Shown in pieces: positions 18,324 to 25,681 of a DNA stretch of 40,037 nt (within the stretch, counting starts at the first letter, position 1; each line of letters starts with the position of its first letter). The translations under genes and the position numbers were made by a program. This DNA is from Lentisphaerota bacterium (GTDB lineage: Bacteria; Verrucomicrobiota; Lentisphaeria; Victivallales; Victivallaceae). The stretch is taken from assembly GCA_015061695.1 (NCBI GenBank), contig SUWA01000017.1, forward strand, positions 1 through 40,037, written 5' to 3'. The notes below the pieces were generated by a model that was given only the letters and a program-made list of their open reading frames with translations, was not told the DNA's origin and ran no database searches.

Positions 18324-19028
18324 ATGAATAATAACAGTGTGGATAATCCGCGCAAAGCGGTGGTTTTGCTTTCCGGCGGATTGGATTCGGCCACTTGTCT
18401 GGCCATTGCCAAGGCCGAAGGTTTTGAAGTTTACGCATTGAGTTTTGACTATCAGCAGCGCCACAGCAGCGAATTGGCAGCGGCGCGCCGGATCGCTGAA
18501 AGTATTGGTGTGGCGGCTCACCAGGTGTTGGCGATCGACTTGCGGAGCTGGGGCGGTTCAGCTTTGACCAGCGACAGTATTGATGTGCCGGAAAACCGCG
18601 ATATTGACGGAAAAAGCATACCGGTAACGTATGTGCCGGCGCGTAATTTGATATTTCTTTCTATGGCAACAGCTTATGCCGAAGTGCTGGGCGCACGCGA
18701 TATTTTTATCGGGGTCAACAGCGTGGATTACTCCGGGTATCCGGACTGCCGTCAGGCGTTTATCCGCTCGTTTGCCGAAACTGCCCGGCTGGGGACTTGC
18801 GCCTGCGACGAAAACTGGCACTTCAATATCCACACCCCGCTGCAGGATTTTAGCAAAGCAGAAATCATCCGCCGCGGCATGGAGCTTAATGTGGATTACT
18901 CGCAGAGTGTCAGCTGCTATCAGGCTGATGCCGAGGGGCGTGCTTGCGGAAAGTGCGACAGTTGTATGTTGCGTAAAGCCGGCTTTGCCGCTGCCGGTGT
19001 GGATGATCCCACACTTTATCGCAACTGA
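18324..19028 (+). CDS. queC: 7-cyano-7-deazaguanine synthase QueC
   Basis: 234 residues from ATG 18324. A TTG at 18318 has better spacing to AGGAG (7 nt) and would add two residues, so the start is uncertain by two codons; the longer upstream frame lies within mutS and is not used. [14 protein letters not shown] contains the PP-loop (SGGLDS, 17-22) that adenylates the substrate. The C-terminus has Cys-x9-Cys-x2-Cys-x2-Cys ([17 protein letters not shown]), the zinc site of QueC. It converts 7-carboxy-7-deazaguanine to preQ0 in queuosine synthesis. queD, queE and queF are not in the window. Confidence 0.97.
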   Translation: MNNNSVDNPRKAVVLLSGGLDSATCLAIAKAEGFEVYALSFDYQQRHSSELAAARRIAESIGVAAHQVLAIDLRSWGGSALTSDSIDVPENRDIDGKSIPVTYVPARNLIFLSMATAYAEVLGARDIFIGVNSVDYSGYPDCRQAFIRSFAETARLGTCACDENWHFNIHTPLQDFSKAEIIRRGMELNVDYSQSVSCYQADAEGRACGKCDSCMLRKAGFAAAGVDDPTLYRN

Positions 19029-19053
19029 TTATAGTTGACGCATGGCGCGCCGG

Positions 19054-20388
19054 TCAATCGGCCGGCAGATCAGGTGCATCGGGTTTGATCTTGCGCAGCA
19101 GAATGAAAATCACGATCCCACCGGCTAAAACCAGTATGGTTCCGGCCAGATAACGCCAGTTGCGGCGGTCCTGAACCCAGGTTTTGTAAAGTTTATTGTT
19201 CTGGCGCGGCGCTAAAACAAAGAACTGTCCGCCGTGGCCGGAAACGATCGCTGTTTGATTCCGGACCGGAACTTGCGAATCTGCTCCATAATAGATCATA
19301 AGATTCTGGCGGGTTTCCTGCGTTGAAGACAAGACCCAGTCGTACACATTGCCCCGGGCTTGCAGACGGGCGGAGTTGATGATTTCGCCGGCCGGGTCGG
19401 AGTCGATTTTTACTTGCAGATATTGGCTGCGGTGTTCCGGAAAATCCACTGTGTTGATATTATCCATATCGATCCGGTGGATAACTGAATTGGCAATGAT
19501 ATTCCACTCTTTGCGGTCGTTGCTGCCGAGAATGGTAACTTGGGCCCGGAAGAATTTATTGGGAATATTGAACTTAAGCTGTGTCAGTGGCTGGTGATCG
19601 CTTTGCAGTTCGATTATATGTACATTATTCTCCTGTCCGCTCCGTATTTCGCTGATCGGGTAATCAGTCTGGATGGCGCTTTCCGGCTGGCGCTTGATTT
19701 CCGGAGTGTAAACCCTGACCGCTTCGAGTTTTTCATATTTGCCGTTGTGCAGAATCACCCGGACGATCTTGCCTTGCAATGGTTTCGGAAAAGGAAAAGT
19801 TCTGGCAGTGATCTCCGGCCATTGGGCTATATTGCTCAATGTGATCGGCCGGACTGCCGTCTGCCAGTTGCGGCCATCGCCGATAACAATGCTCAATTGC
19901 GTATCCGGACGCGTCTGCAAGCCGGCCAATTCCACGGTACTTATATCTATATTGGCCGCACCGAGTTCAAAGTCAATGGCAAAACTGCCGTCGGGCAGCG
20001 CCTGTTCGCGGATGATCTTGCCGGAGAGCTGCCGGACGGAGCTTATATCGGCACTGCCGGTGGCTTTGCTCAAAACAAATTCCACCAGTCTGCCTTCCGC
20101 ATTGACGATGCGCAGATCGTTGTTCAAATCATCAATGTTGGCATAAAATTCGCTGTCCAACCGGATCGCCAGAGGGGTGTCGGGCCCCGGGTTATCATTT
20201 TCCGGCAGCCGGGCCAGACGGGTGTAGCGGAATTTGCTCAACAAGTGAGTCTGGCGGTCGGCGGCGGCCAAGTCCGGCAGCAAGGTCAAAGCAAACAGCA
20301 GCAACACACTGCGCAAAGCCACACCCGGCAAGCGCAAAAACTTGCCGGTGCATGAACCGACCGCAGATGTTTTAAGCTGTATTGGCAT
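19054..20388 (-). CDS. Exported DUF3999-like beta-sandwich protein with C-terminal membrane anchor
   Basis: 444 residues from ATG 20388. The N-terminus has a long n-region and hydrophobic core ending LAAAD, a signal peptide. The body is beta-rich with patterns such as NKFFRAQVTILGSNDRKEW and RSQYLQVKIDSDPAG that recall discoidin-like domains and the DUF3999 family; this assignment is from pattern memory and is tentative. A single transmembrane helix lies at about 410-430, followed by a short charged tail, so most of the protein should sit in the periplasm. It starts 19 nt after leuA on the same strand and is probably co-transcribed, though no functional link is evident. It converges with queC. 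Confidence 0.7.
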   Translation of the reverse strand: MPIQLKTSAVGSCTGKFLRLPGVALRSVLLLFALTLLPDLAAADRQTHLLSKFRYTRLARLPENDNPGPDTPLAIRLDSEFYANIDDLNNDLRIVNAEGRLVEFVLSKATGSADISSVRQLSGKIIREQALPDGSFAIDFELGAANIDISTVELAGLQTRPDTQLSIVIGDGRNWQTAVRPITLSNIAQWPEITARTFPFPKPLQGKIVRVILHNGKYEKLEAVRVYTPEIKRQPESAIQTDYPISEIRSGQENNVHIIELQSDHQPLTQLKFNIPNKFFRAQVTILGSNDRKEWNIIANSVIHRIDMDNINTVDFPEHRSQYLQVKIDSDPAGEIINSARLQARGNVYDWVLSSTQETRQNLMIYYGADSQVPVRNQTAIVSGHGGQFFVLAPRQNNKLYKTWVQDRRNWRYLAGTILVLAGGIVIFILLRKIKPDAPDLPAD

Positions 20389-20407
20389 ATTTCTGACTCT
20401 TGGCTTC

Positions 20408-22096
20408 TTACTTGCGCACCGCGCAGTTAATGGCGCTGACCAGTGCCGCTACCGCGGTACGGGCAATATCCGGGTGCGATCCGGCACCGTAAACGAGCTT
20501 TTTGCCATCCTGCAGACGGATGCCGACAAAAGCCAGCGCGGTAGCGTTTTTATCTTTGCCCATGGTGTGTTCGCTGTAATCTACCAGCGTAAATCCCGGC
20601 ACCAGCGAGCAATTCTGCAAGCCGCTGGTTACGGCCGACAGGATGCCGTTGCCGGACGCGGTGATGACTTCTTCGGCATCGCCGCAGCGCAGTTTGAACT
20701 GAACTTCCACCTGGCCTTCGGCAATATTCTGCGTAATGCGCGAGTATTCCGAAATATGATACGGAGTGTTGAGGTTGACAAAGTTGTCTTCAAAAATATC
20801 GCGCACAGTCTGGGCTGTGATTTCTCCGCCGAGCTTGTCGGTAACTTTCTGCACCGCCGCGCCGATCGCCGGGTGCATGGCTTTGGGCGCAAAGATACCG
20901 AATTCTTTTTCCAGCACATAAGCCACCCCGCCTTTACCCGACTGGCTGTTGATGCGGATCAGCTGTTCGTAATTGCGGCCCACATCGCGCGGGTCGATGT
21001 GCAAATAGGGTATCTTCCAGCCCTGACCGAAGTAGTTGCCGATTTCTTTGCGCCGGTCCATGCCCTTGCGGATGGCATCCTGATGCGAACCGGAAAAGGC
21101 CGTAAAGACCAGTTTCCCCGCATAGGGGTGGCGGCAATGCACGTCAATGCCCGAGGCATGTTCAACAATATCCACGATCTTGGGCAGGTTGGAAAAGTCC
21201 AACCCGGTTTCGATGCCGCGGCTGTAGAGGTTCATCGCCAGCACCAGTATATCCAGATTGCCGGTACGTTCGCCGTGGCCGAAGATCGTACCTTCGGCGC
21301 GTTCGGCTCCGGCCAGCAACGCCAGTTCGCTGGCGGCTACTGCGCAACCCTGATCGTTGTGGGCGTGGATGCTGATGGTGGATTCATCCATGTAAGGATA
21401 GTTGCCGATAAAGTACTCGATCATATCTGCGTACTGGTTGGGCGGACGGCGTTCGACCGTGGCGGGCAAATTCAGAATAAAGTCCGGTTTGGCGGATTTG
21501 CCCCAGGTTTCTTTGACCTTTTTGCAGACTTCGATCACAAAATCCAGATCGCTGTCGGTAAATTCTTCGGGCGAAAATTCGTAAGCGATCACATCTGTCA
21601 TGCCGGCGGCATCAACGTAATCGCGCACCATCCTGGTGCCGGCAATGGCCATATCCAACACCTGCTGATGGTCGCTGTTGAACACAAATCTGCCGTGCAG
21701 ATCGCTGGTGGCCACATAGCAGTGGATGATTGCCTGTTTGACTCCGGCTAACGATTCCACCGTGCGTTTGATCAAATGTTCGCGCGCCTGGGTCAGGACC
21801 GAGATCTTGACATCCGCAGGAATATGACCGCCTTCGATCAACTGCCGCACAAAGTCAAAGTCATCCTGTGAGGCGGAAGGGAATCCGACTTCGATTTCCT
21901 TGAACCCGATTTCGCAGAGCATTTTGAAATATTCCAACTTTACTTCCGGAGACATAGGTATAGGCAAGGCCTGATTCCCGTCGCGCAAGTCTACGCTCAC
22001 CCAGGTGGGCGGCTGCGTGATGGTTCGGCCGGGCCATTGCCGGGATTTTACCGGAATGGGGGTAGGGGCTTTGTAATTGCTGGATGCACAACTCAT
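20408..22096 (-). CDS. leuA: 2-isopropylmalate synthase (LeuA type 2)
   Basis: 562 residues from ATG 22096; a GTG at 22108 is in frame and would add four residues. SVDLRDGNQAL (about 34-44) is the substrate and metal motif, and HAHNDQGCAVAASELAL with FGHGERTGN supplies the metal histidines and active-site loop. The TIM barrel spans about 25-320. The C-terminal 120 residues form the LeuA regulatory domain that senses leucine. The enzyme condenses acetyl-CoA with 2-oxoisovalerate, the first step of leucine synthesis. Length and N-terminal extension match the long LeuA form found in actinobacteria and some proteobacteria. No leuB, leuC or leuD gene is nearby and I see no T-box or leader peptide upstream. 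Confidence 0.96.
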   Translation of the reverse strand: MSCASSNYKAPTPIPVKSRQWPGRTITQPPTWVSVDLRDGNQALPIPMSPEVKLEYFKMLCEIGFKEIEVGFPSASQDDFDFVRQLIEGGHIPADVKISVLTQAREHLIKRTVESLAGVKQAIIHCYVATSDLHGRFVFNSDHQQVLDMAIAGTRMVRDYVDAAGMTDVIAYEFSPEEFTDSDLDFVIEVCKKVKETWGKSAKPDFILNLPATVERRPPNQYADMIEYFIGNYPYMDESTISIHAHNDQGCAVAASELALLAGAERAEGTIFGHGERTGNLDILVLAMNLYSRGIETGLDFSNLPKIVDIVEHASGIDVHCRHPYAGKLVFTAFSGSHQDAIRKGMDRRKEIGNYFGQGWKIPYLHIDPRDVGRNYEQLIRINSQSGKGGVAYVLEKEFGIFAPKAMHPAIGAAVQKVTDKLGGEITAQTVRDIFEDNFVNLNTPYHISEYSRITQNIAEGQVEVQFKLRCGDAEEVITASGNGILSAVTSGLQNCSLVPGFTLVDYSEHTMGKDKNATALAFVGIRLQDGKKLVYGAGSHPDIARTAVAALVSAINCAVRK

Positions 22097-22147
22097 TTTT
22101 TTATTCACTTTCTATTTAAAATATATTTAAAAAATCATAATCAGAAT

Positions 22148-22177
22148 AATATAACTCCAAAAACGCTTTTCTGCCAG
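22148..22177 (-). promoter_or_regulatory. Candidate promoter of leuA
   Basis: On the minus strand CTGGCA and TATATT are separated by 18 bp, about 50 nt upstream of the leuA ATG. The 5-prime leader is AT-rich and unstructured by eye. Confidence 0.4.
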
Positions 22178-22251
22178 TAATAAACCTTTTTCCCGCAAGG
22201 AAAAATGTATATTTTGGAGGGTTTATGCCGGAAAGCCCGATCGGGCAGCGG

Positions 22252-23025
22252 TCAATACTTGCCGTTGATGATTCTGGCTGCCGCGCAAGCAGCACCGAAC
22301 CCATTGTCGATATTGACTACTGTTACGCCGCTTGCACAGCTGTTGAGCATGGCCAGCATGGGGGTGATCCCCTGCAGATTGGCACCGTAACCGACACTGG
22401 TGGGCAGCGCAATGACCGGAGCTTTGATCAAGCCGGCCACCACACTGGGTAAAGCTCCTTCCATACCGGCGGCGGCGATCACCGCATCGGCCGCTTGCAG
22501 CCTGGGCAGTACTTTCAGCAGCCGGTGCAACGCCGCCACGCCCACATCCACAATCAGCTCCACATTGCAGTTGCATGCTTTGAGCGTCATCGCAGCTTCG
22601 GTGGCAGCAGCCATATCGCTGGTACCGGCCGCCAGAACGACCACGTTGCCGCGCAGCTGACGCTCCTTTTGCAGATAGAGGAACGTGCCGCTGCGCTGAT
22701 CGTACTCGGCTTCGGGGTAAGAAAGCATAAGTTTTTCCCCGGCAGCAGCCTTGACTCTGGTCGCCAGCACATTGACCTGGCTTGCGTAGAGTTCCGGCAC
22801 GATTTTAAGCAGCTCTTCGACCGTCTTCCCGGCGCCGTAAATGAACTCGGGGAATCCGCAGCGCGTTTCCCGATTCCGGTCCAGCCGGGCGACGACCAAA
22901 TCGCCTCCATCCTGCAGTACGGGCATTTCGGCGCACTCTCTTTCGGCGGCGGCCATGGCAAAAGCGCCGGCCAGATTGATCGAGCCGTCTTGCAGTTTTC
23001 TTAAAATTTTTTCAATTTCTGCCAT
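22252..23025 (-). CDS. larB: Nickel-pincer cofactor biosynthesis protein LarB
   Basis: 257 residues from ATG 23025 with AAGGAG upstream. The N-terminal half includes DRNRETRCGFPEFIYGAGKT, typical of LarB. The C-terminal half is PurE-like, with VVLAAGTSDMAAATEAA, AAGMEGALPSVVAGL and PTSVGYGANLQG followed by MLNSCASGVTVVNIDNGFGAA. LarB carboxylates nicotinate adenine dinucleotide and releases AMP, the first step of nickel-pincer cofactor synthesis. larC lies about 8 kb away on the other strand. larE and a LarA-type racemase are not in the window, so the pathway genes are scattered. Confidence 0.95.
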   Translation of the reverse strand: MAEIEKILRKLQDGSINLAGAFAMAAAERECAEMPVLQDGGDLVVARLDRNRETRCGFPEFIYGAGKTVEELLKIVPELYASQVNVLATRVKAAAGEKLMLSYPEAEYDQRSGTFLYLQKERQLRGNVVVLAAGTSDMAAATEAAMTLKACNCNVELIVDVGVAALHRLLKVLPRLQAADAVIAAAGMEGALPSVVAGLIKAPVIALPTSVGYGANLQGITPMLAMLNSCASGVTVVNIDNGFGAACAAARIINGKY

Positions 23026-23042
23026 CTGTGGGTTAAAACTCC

Positions 23043-23070
23043 TTGAAATTTTCTCAAGTCAATGTATCAT
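23043..23070 (+). promoter_or_regulatory. Candidate promoter of gmhB-lepB
   Basis: TTGAAA and TATCAT are separated by 16 bp, with the -10 box ending 43 nt upstream of the gmhB ATG. It sits in the 88-bp gap between divergent larB and gmhB. Confidence 0.5.
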
Positions 23071-23113
23071 ATATATGCAACAAGTCAAATTTTTTATAAG
23101 GATTTTTTTCAAT

Positions 23114-23686
23114 ATGAGCGAAAATAGTGCATCTGTGCTCCGTAAAGCCTGTTTTTTTGACCGCGACGGCGTAGCCAATGTGGAAGTAGATTATCTGCAC
23201 GAAGTGGAAAAAACAGTTTTGGAGCAGGGTTTTGCCGAGGCCGTGAAACTGGCGCATGACAACGGTTATCTGGCGATCATCATTACCAATCAGGCGGGGA
23301 TCGCCCGCGGCAAATTCCCGATCGAAGATCTTTACAAAGTGCATGACCGGATCAAAGAGCTGCTGGCCGAACAGGGCACCGGACTGGATGCCATCTACTT
23401 CTGCCCCCATCACCCCGATGTCAACGGCGAGTGCGGCTGCCGCAAGCCCGCCCCCGGCATGATCTTGAAAGCCGCTGAGGAGTGGAACATCGACTTGAGT
23501 CAGTCGCTGATGATCGGCGACCGCATTACCGATGCGCAGTGCGGAAAAAATGCCGGATGCAAAGCCAGTTACATCGTGCGGACCGGTTACGGCATGGAAA
23601 CACTTAAAGAGTATCCGGAACCCGGATTCCCGGTCGTGAACAATTCTTACGGAGCCTTGTGCGATTTTTTGAAAAATCAGGCGTAA
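23114..23686 (+). CDS. gmhB: D-glycero-D-manno-heptose 1,7-bisphosphate 7-phosphatase
   Basis: 190 residues from ATG 23114, chosen because AAGGA lies 11 nt upstream and the HAD motif then falls at the normal place; the frame extends back into larB and that part is discarded. FFDRDGV has the nucleophile Asp16 and Asp18. ITNQAGIARGKF follows as motif II. CPHHPDVNGECGCRKPAPG is the zinc loop and lysine motif specific for GmhB and related histidinol phosphatases. MIGDRITDAQCG is motif IV. It removes the 7-phosphate in ADP-heptose synthesis for lipopolysaccharide, so a Gram-negative envelope is implied. lepB follows 5 nt after its stop. Confidence 0.93.
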   Translation: MSENSASVLRKACFFDRDGVANVEVDYLHEVEKTVLEQGFAEAVKLAHDNGYLAIIITNQAGIARGKFPIEDLYKVHDRIKELLAEQGTGLDAIYFCPHHPDVNGECGCRKPAPGMILKAAEEWNIDLSQSLMIGDRITDAQCGKNAGCKASYIVRTGYGMETLKEYPEPGFPVVNNSYGALCDFLKNQA

Positions 23687-23691
23687 AGATC

Positions 23692-24288
23692 ATGGAAGAA
23701 AAACTGCAGCAGAATAATGCGGGATTGACCGGAGAGGCAGTGCCGGAAAACGCTGCCGGTACTGCAGAAAATGCCCCCGTCGAAGCCGATGGAAAAGTGT
23801 GGAGCATTATCCGCAACTTCTTTCTGCCCAAACTGAACCGGAAATTTTTTATCCGGCTGGGTTTGCTGGTGGTCATTGCGGTGATCGTATTCAAATTTCT
23901 GCTGACTCCGTGCGTGGTATCCGGTTCCAGCATGGAGCCTACCTATGACTCCAACGGCCTCAATTTCTGCTGGCGCGGGCAATACTGGTTCAGAGAGCCG
24001 GCCCGGGGCGATGTGGTGATAATCCAGTACGGCAAAAAGATCTATTTCCTCAAACGCATTGTGGCCATGCCCGGAGAAGTGGTGGAATTCCGCTCCGGCG
24101 TGTTGTATATTGATGGTGAACCCATGGACGAAAGTTATGTAAAACTCCAATCCGATTGGGATATGAAGCCGCAGCTGGTCGAAGAAGGCCACTACTACGT
24201 TGTCGGCGATAACCGCTCCATGAATATAGCCCAGCATCAGCATGGCGCAGTCAATGCCGCAAGGATCATCGGACGGCCGCTTTTTTAA
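23692..24288 (+). CDS. lepB: Signal peptidase I
   Basis: 198 residues from ATG 23692, 5 nt after gmhB; no good ribosome site of its own, so coupling to gmhB is likely. One transmembrane helix at 54-71 follows an acidic cytoplasmic tail. VVSGSSMEPTY holds the nucleophile Ser80, and YFLKRIVAMPGE holds the general base Lys121. Box E begins VVGDNRSMN, but the usual S-x-DSR part is replaced by N-x-AQH. The enzyme cleaves signal peptides at the outer face of the inner membrane. It is short, with a minimal insert between the boxes. Whether this is the main or an accessory signal peptidase cannot be told here. Confidence 0.92.
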   Translation: MEEKLQQNNAGLTGEAVPENAAGTAENAPVEADGKVWSIIRNFFLPKLNRKFFIRLGLLVVIAVIVFKFLLTPCVVSGSSMEPTYDSNGLNFCWRGQYWFREPARGDVVIIQYGKKIYFLKRIVAMPGEVVEFRSGVLYIDGEPMDESYVKLQSDWDMKPQLVEEGHYYVVGDNRSMNIAQHQHGAVNAARIIGRPLF

Positions 24289-24337
24289 CGCAGAGAACAG
24301 TCCATCCTGCAAGCCGGTCAGTCCTGCGGAAACAGTT

Positions 24338-25390
24338 TCAGGCGCTGGAGCGTTTGATCAGGGTCGGGCGGATGAGCAGACTTTTTTCGCTCTTGCCCTG
24401 CATCATATTAAAAAGTTTAAGCATGGCGGCTTTACCCAATTCGTCGAAGGGCTGCCGGACAGTGGTCAGTGGAGGGTAGACGTACTGCGAAATCTCTTCA
24501 TCGTTGTAACCTACGATCTTGGCTTGTGAGCCGACCGCTGTTTTATGATACTGCAGAAAGCTGTGCAGGATCAGCGCCAGCCGGTCGTTGTCGCAAAAAA
24601 TCCCGACCGGGCCATGACATTTCCAATCCACCATGCGGTAAAAACGCCCGATAACGTCCTGCAGGTGTTCGAAACTTTGCCCCTGATTGTTGATCAGCAT
24701 GTGGCACGAGGTCGATAAATTTGAACTCAAGGCGTTGTAACAGCCCATCAGCCGCTGTTGCAGATAATCATCGGGATTCAGAACTCCCGGTACGCTGCCG
24801 CCCAGAATGTAATATTCTCGGCAGTCGAGGCTTTTGAGGTATTCACCGGCCAGCTTGCCGCCATAGTAATTGTCGAATTTGACCGTTACTGCCGGAAAAT
24901 TATCCGGCGCATTATTATGGATCACCACCAGCGGTGCTGAATTCTGCCGGAGCTTATCAAACATATCCATGAATGCCGGAACATCGCGTTCATCCGGCGG
25001 ATAGTAACTTACGACCCCCAACGCGTGATGGCTGTCGGCGTAATTGTTGATAAAGTGATTGAAACTTGCCGAATCAGCGTTGCTGTAACAATGTATGGGC
25101 GTATTGGCCTGATTGGCAACTGCGGTAATGGCATTGAGCAGATCCAGCGAAAGAATGGTGTTCCCCTGCGGAATGAATACACCGACAATACCCAGCGCGC
25201 GGCGCTGACGGCTGCGGCGGGGGCGGTAAGCCAGTTGCTGCGCCGCATTTTTGACTGCTTGCATAGTTTCGGCCGACACCAGACGGTTCAGCAGCGGGTC
25301 CGGGCTCAAGGCGCGCGAGGCCGCCGCCAGCGAACAACCCGCCAGGGCGGCAATATCTTTGAGCAACACGCGTTTACAGTCAGTTTTCAT
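24338..25390 (-). CDS. LacI-family transcriptional regulator
   Basis: 350 residues from ATG 25390 with GGAG about 9 nt upstream; the longer frame upstream is non-coding in character. LLKDIAALAGCSLAAASRAL (about 9-28) is the helix-turn-helix, and QQLAYRPRRSRQRRALGIVGVFIPQ carries the hinge region, with SRQRRALGIVGVF leading into the periplasmic-binding-like sugar domain. The C-terminus has VGYNDEEISQYVYPPLTTV, a LacI/GalR hallmark. It diverges from the pseudopilin and LamG genes, and two identical palindromes between them are its probable operators. The natural effector would be a sugar released from the polymer attacked by the neighbouring secreted protein (inference). Confidence 0.93.
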   Translation of the reverse strand: MKTDCKRVLLKDIAALAGCSLAAASRALSPDPLLNRLVSAETMQAVKNAAQQLAYRPRRSRQRRALGIVGVFIPQGNTILSLDLLNAITAVANQANTPIHCYSNADSASFNHFINNYADSHHALGVVSYYPPDERDVPAFMDMFDKLRQNSAPLVVIHNNAPDNFPAVTVKFDNYYGGKLAGEYLKSLDCREYYILGGSVPGVLNPDDYLQQRLMGCYNALSSNLSTSCHMLINNQGQSFEHLQDVIGRFYRMVDWKCHGPVGIFCDNDRLALILHSFLQYHKTAVGSQAKIVGYNDEEISQYVYPPLTTVRQPFDELGKAAMLKLFNMMQGKSEKSLLIRPTLIKRSSA

Positions 25391-25436
25391 GGCGGTATCT
25401 CCCGGTTTGATTTCTTTATTAAGGTAATTCTTTTTA

Positions 25437-25489
25437 TGCAAATTGCAAGTATAAAAGTGATTTTTTATAACTTATTTGTGCAAATTGCA
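25437..25489. promoter_or_regulatory. Pair of identical 11-bp palindromic sites, candidate LacI-family operators
   Basis: TGCAAATTGCA occurs at 25437-25447 and again at 25479-25489. Each is a 5-1-5 inverted repeat (TGCAA / TTGCA). Their starts are 42 bp apart, about four helical turns, so bound dimers would face the same side. Two TTGCA half-sites follow at 25519 and 25539. The 25391-25681 gap holds nothing else but the promoter and the leader of the next gene. Confidence 0.6.
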
Positions 25490-25538
25490 GAAGATGATAG
25501 TTTTTTTAGTGAAAATAATTGCAAAAAAATCAAAAGAA

Positions 25539-25566
25539 TTGCATTTGTTCATTATCTGACTAATAT
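25539..25566 (+). promoter_or_regulatory. Candidate promoter of the pseudopilin/LamG genes
   Basis: TTGCAT and TAATAT are separated by 16 bp. The -35 box contains one of the TTGCA half-sites of the presumed operator, so a regulator bound there would compete with RNA polymerase. The resulting leader would be about 110 nt. Confidence 0.5.
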
Positions 25567-25681
25567 TAATAGCAAGGCCTCTGAATCTTCTGGCGGATAT
25601 TGCTGAAAACGCCCTGCCGGCCGTGGATATGAGGATGTTTCCCGGAAAATTCAAAAACATAACAAGCTGAAGGATTCTGAA

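Noticed and set aside
20342-21751. Long open frame on the plus strand opposite leuA
   Set aside because: It is antisense to a full-length leuA with all motifs intact and encodes no recognisable family or sensible start.
22228-22248. Palindrome GCCCGATCGGGC after larB as a terminator
   Set aside because: Only four bases can form a stem around a GATC loop and the T run is three bases long.
25282-25390. Longer start for the LacI-type regulator at 25441
   Set aside because: The extra residues precede the helix-turn-helix without family support, and the ATG at 25390 has a good ribosome site.
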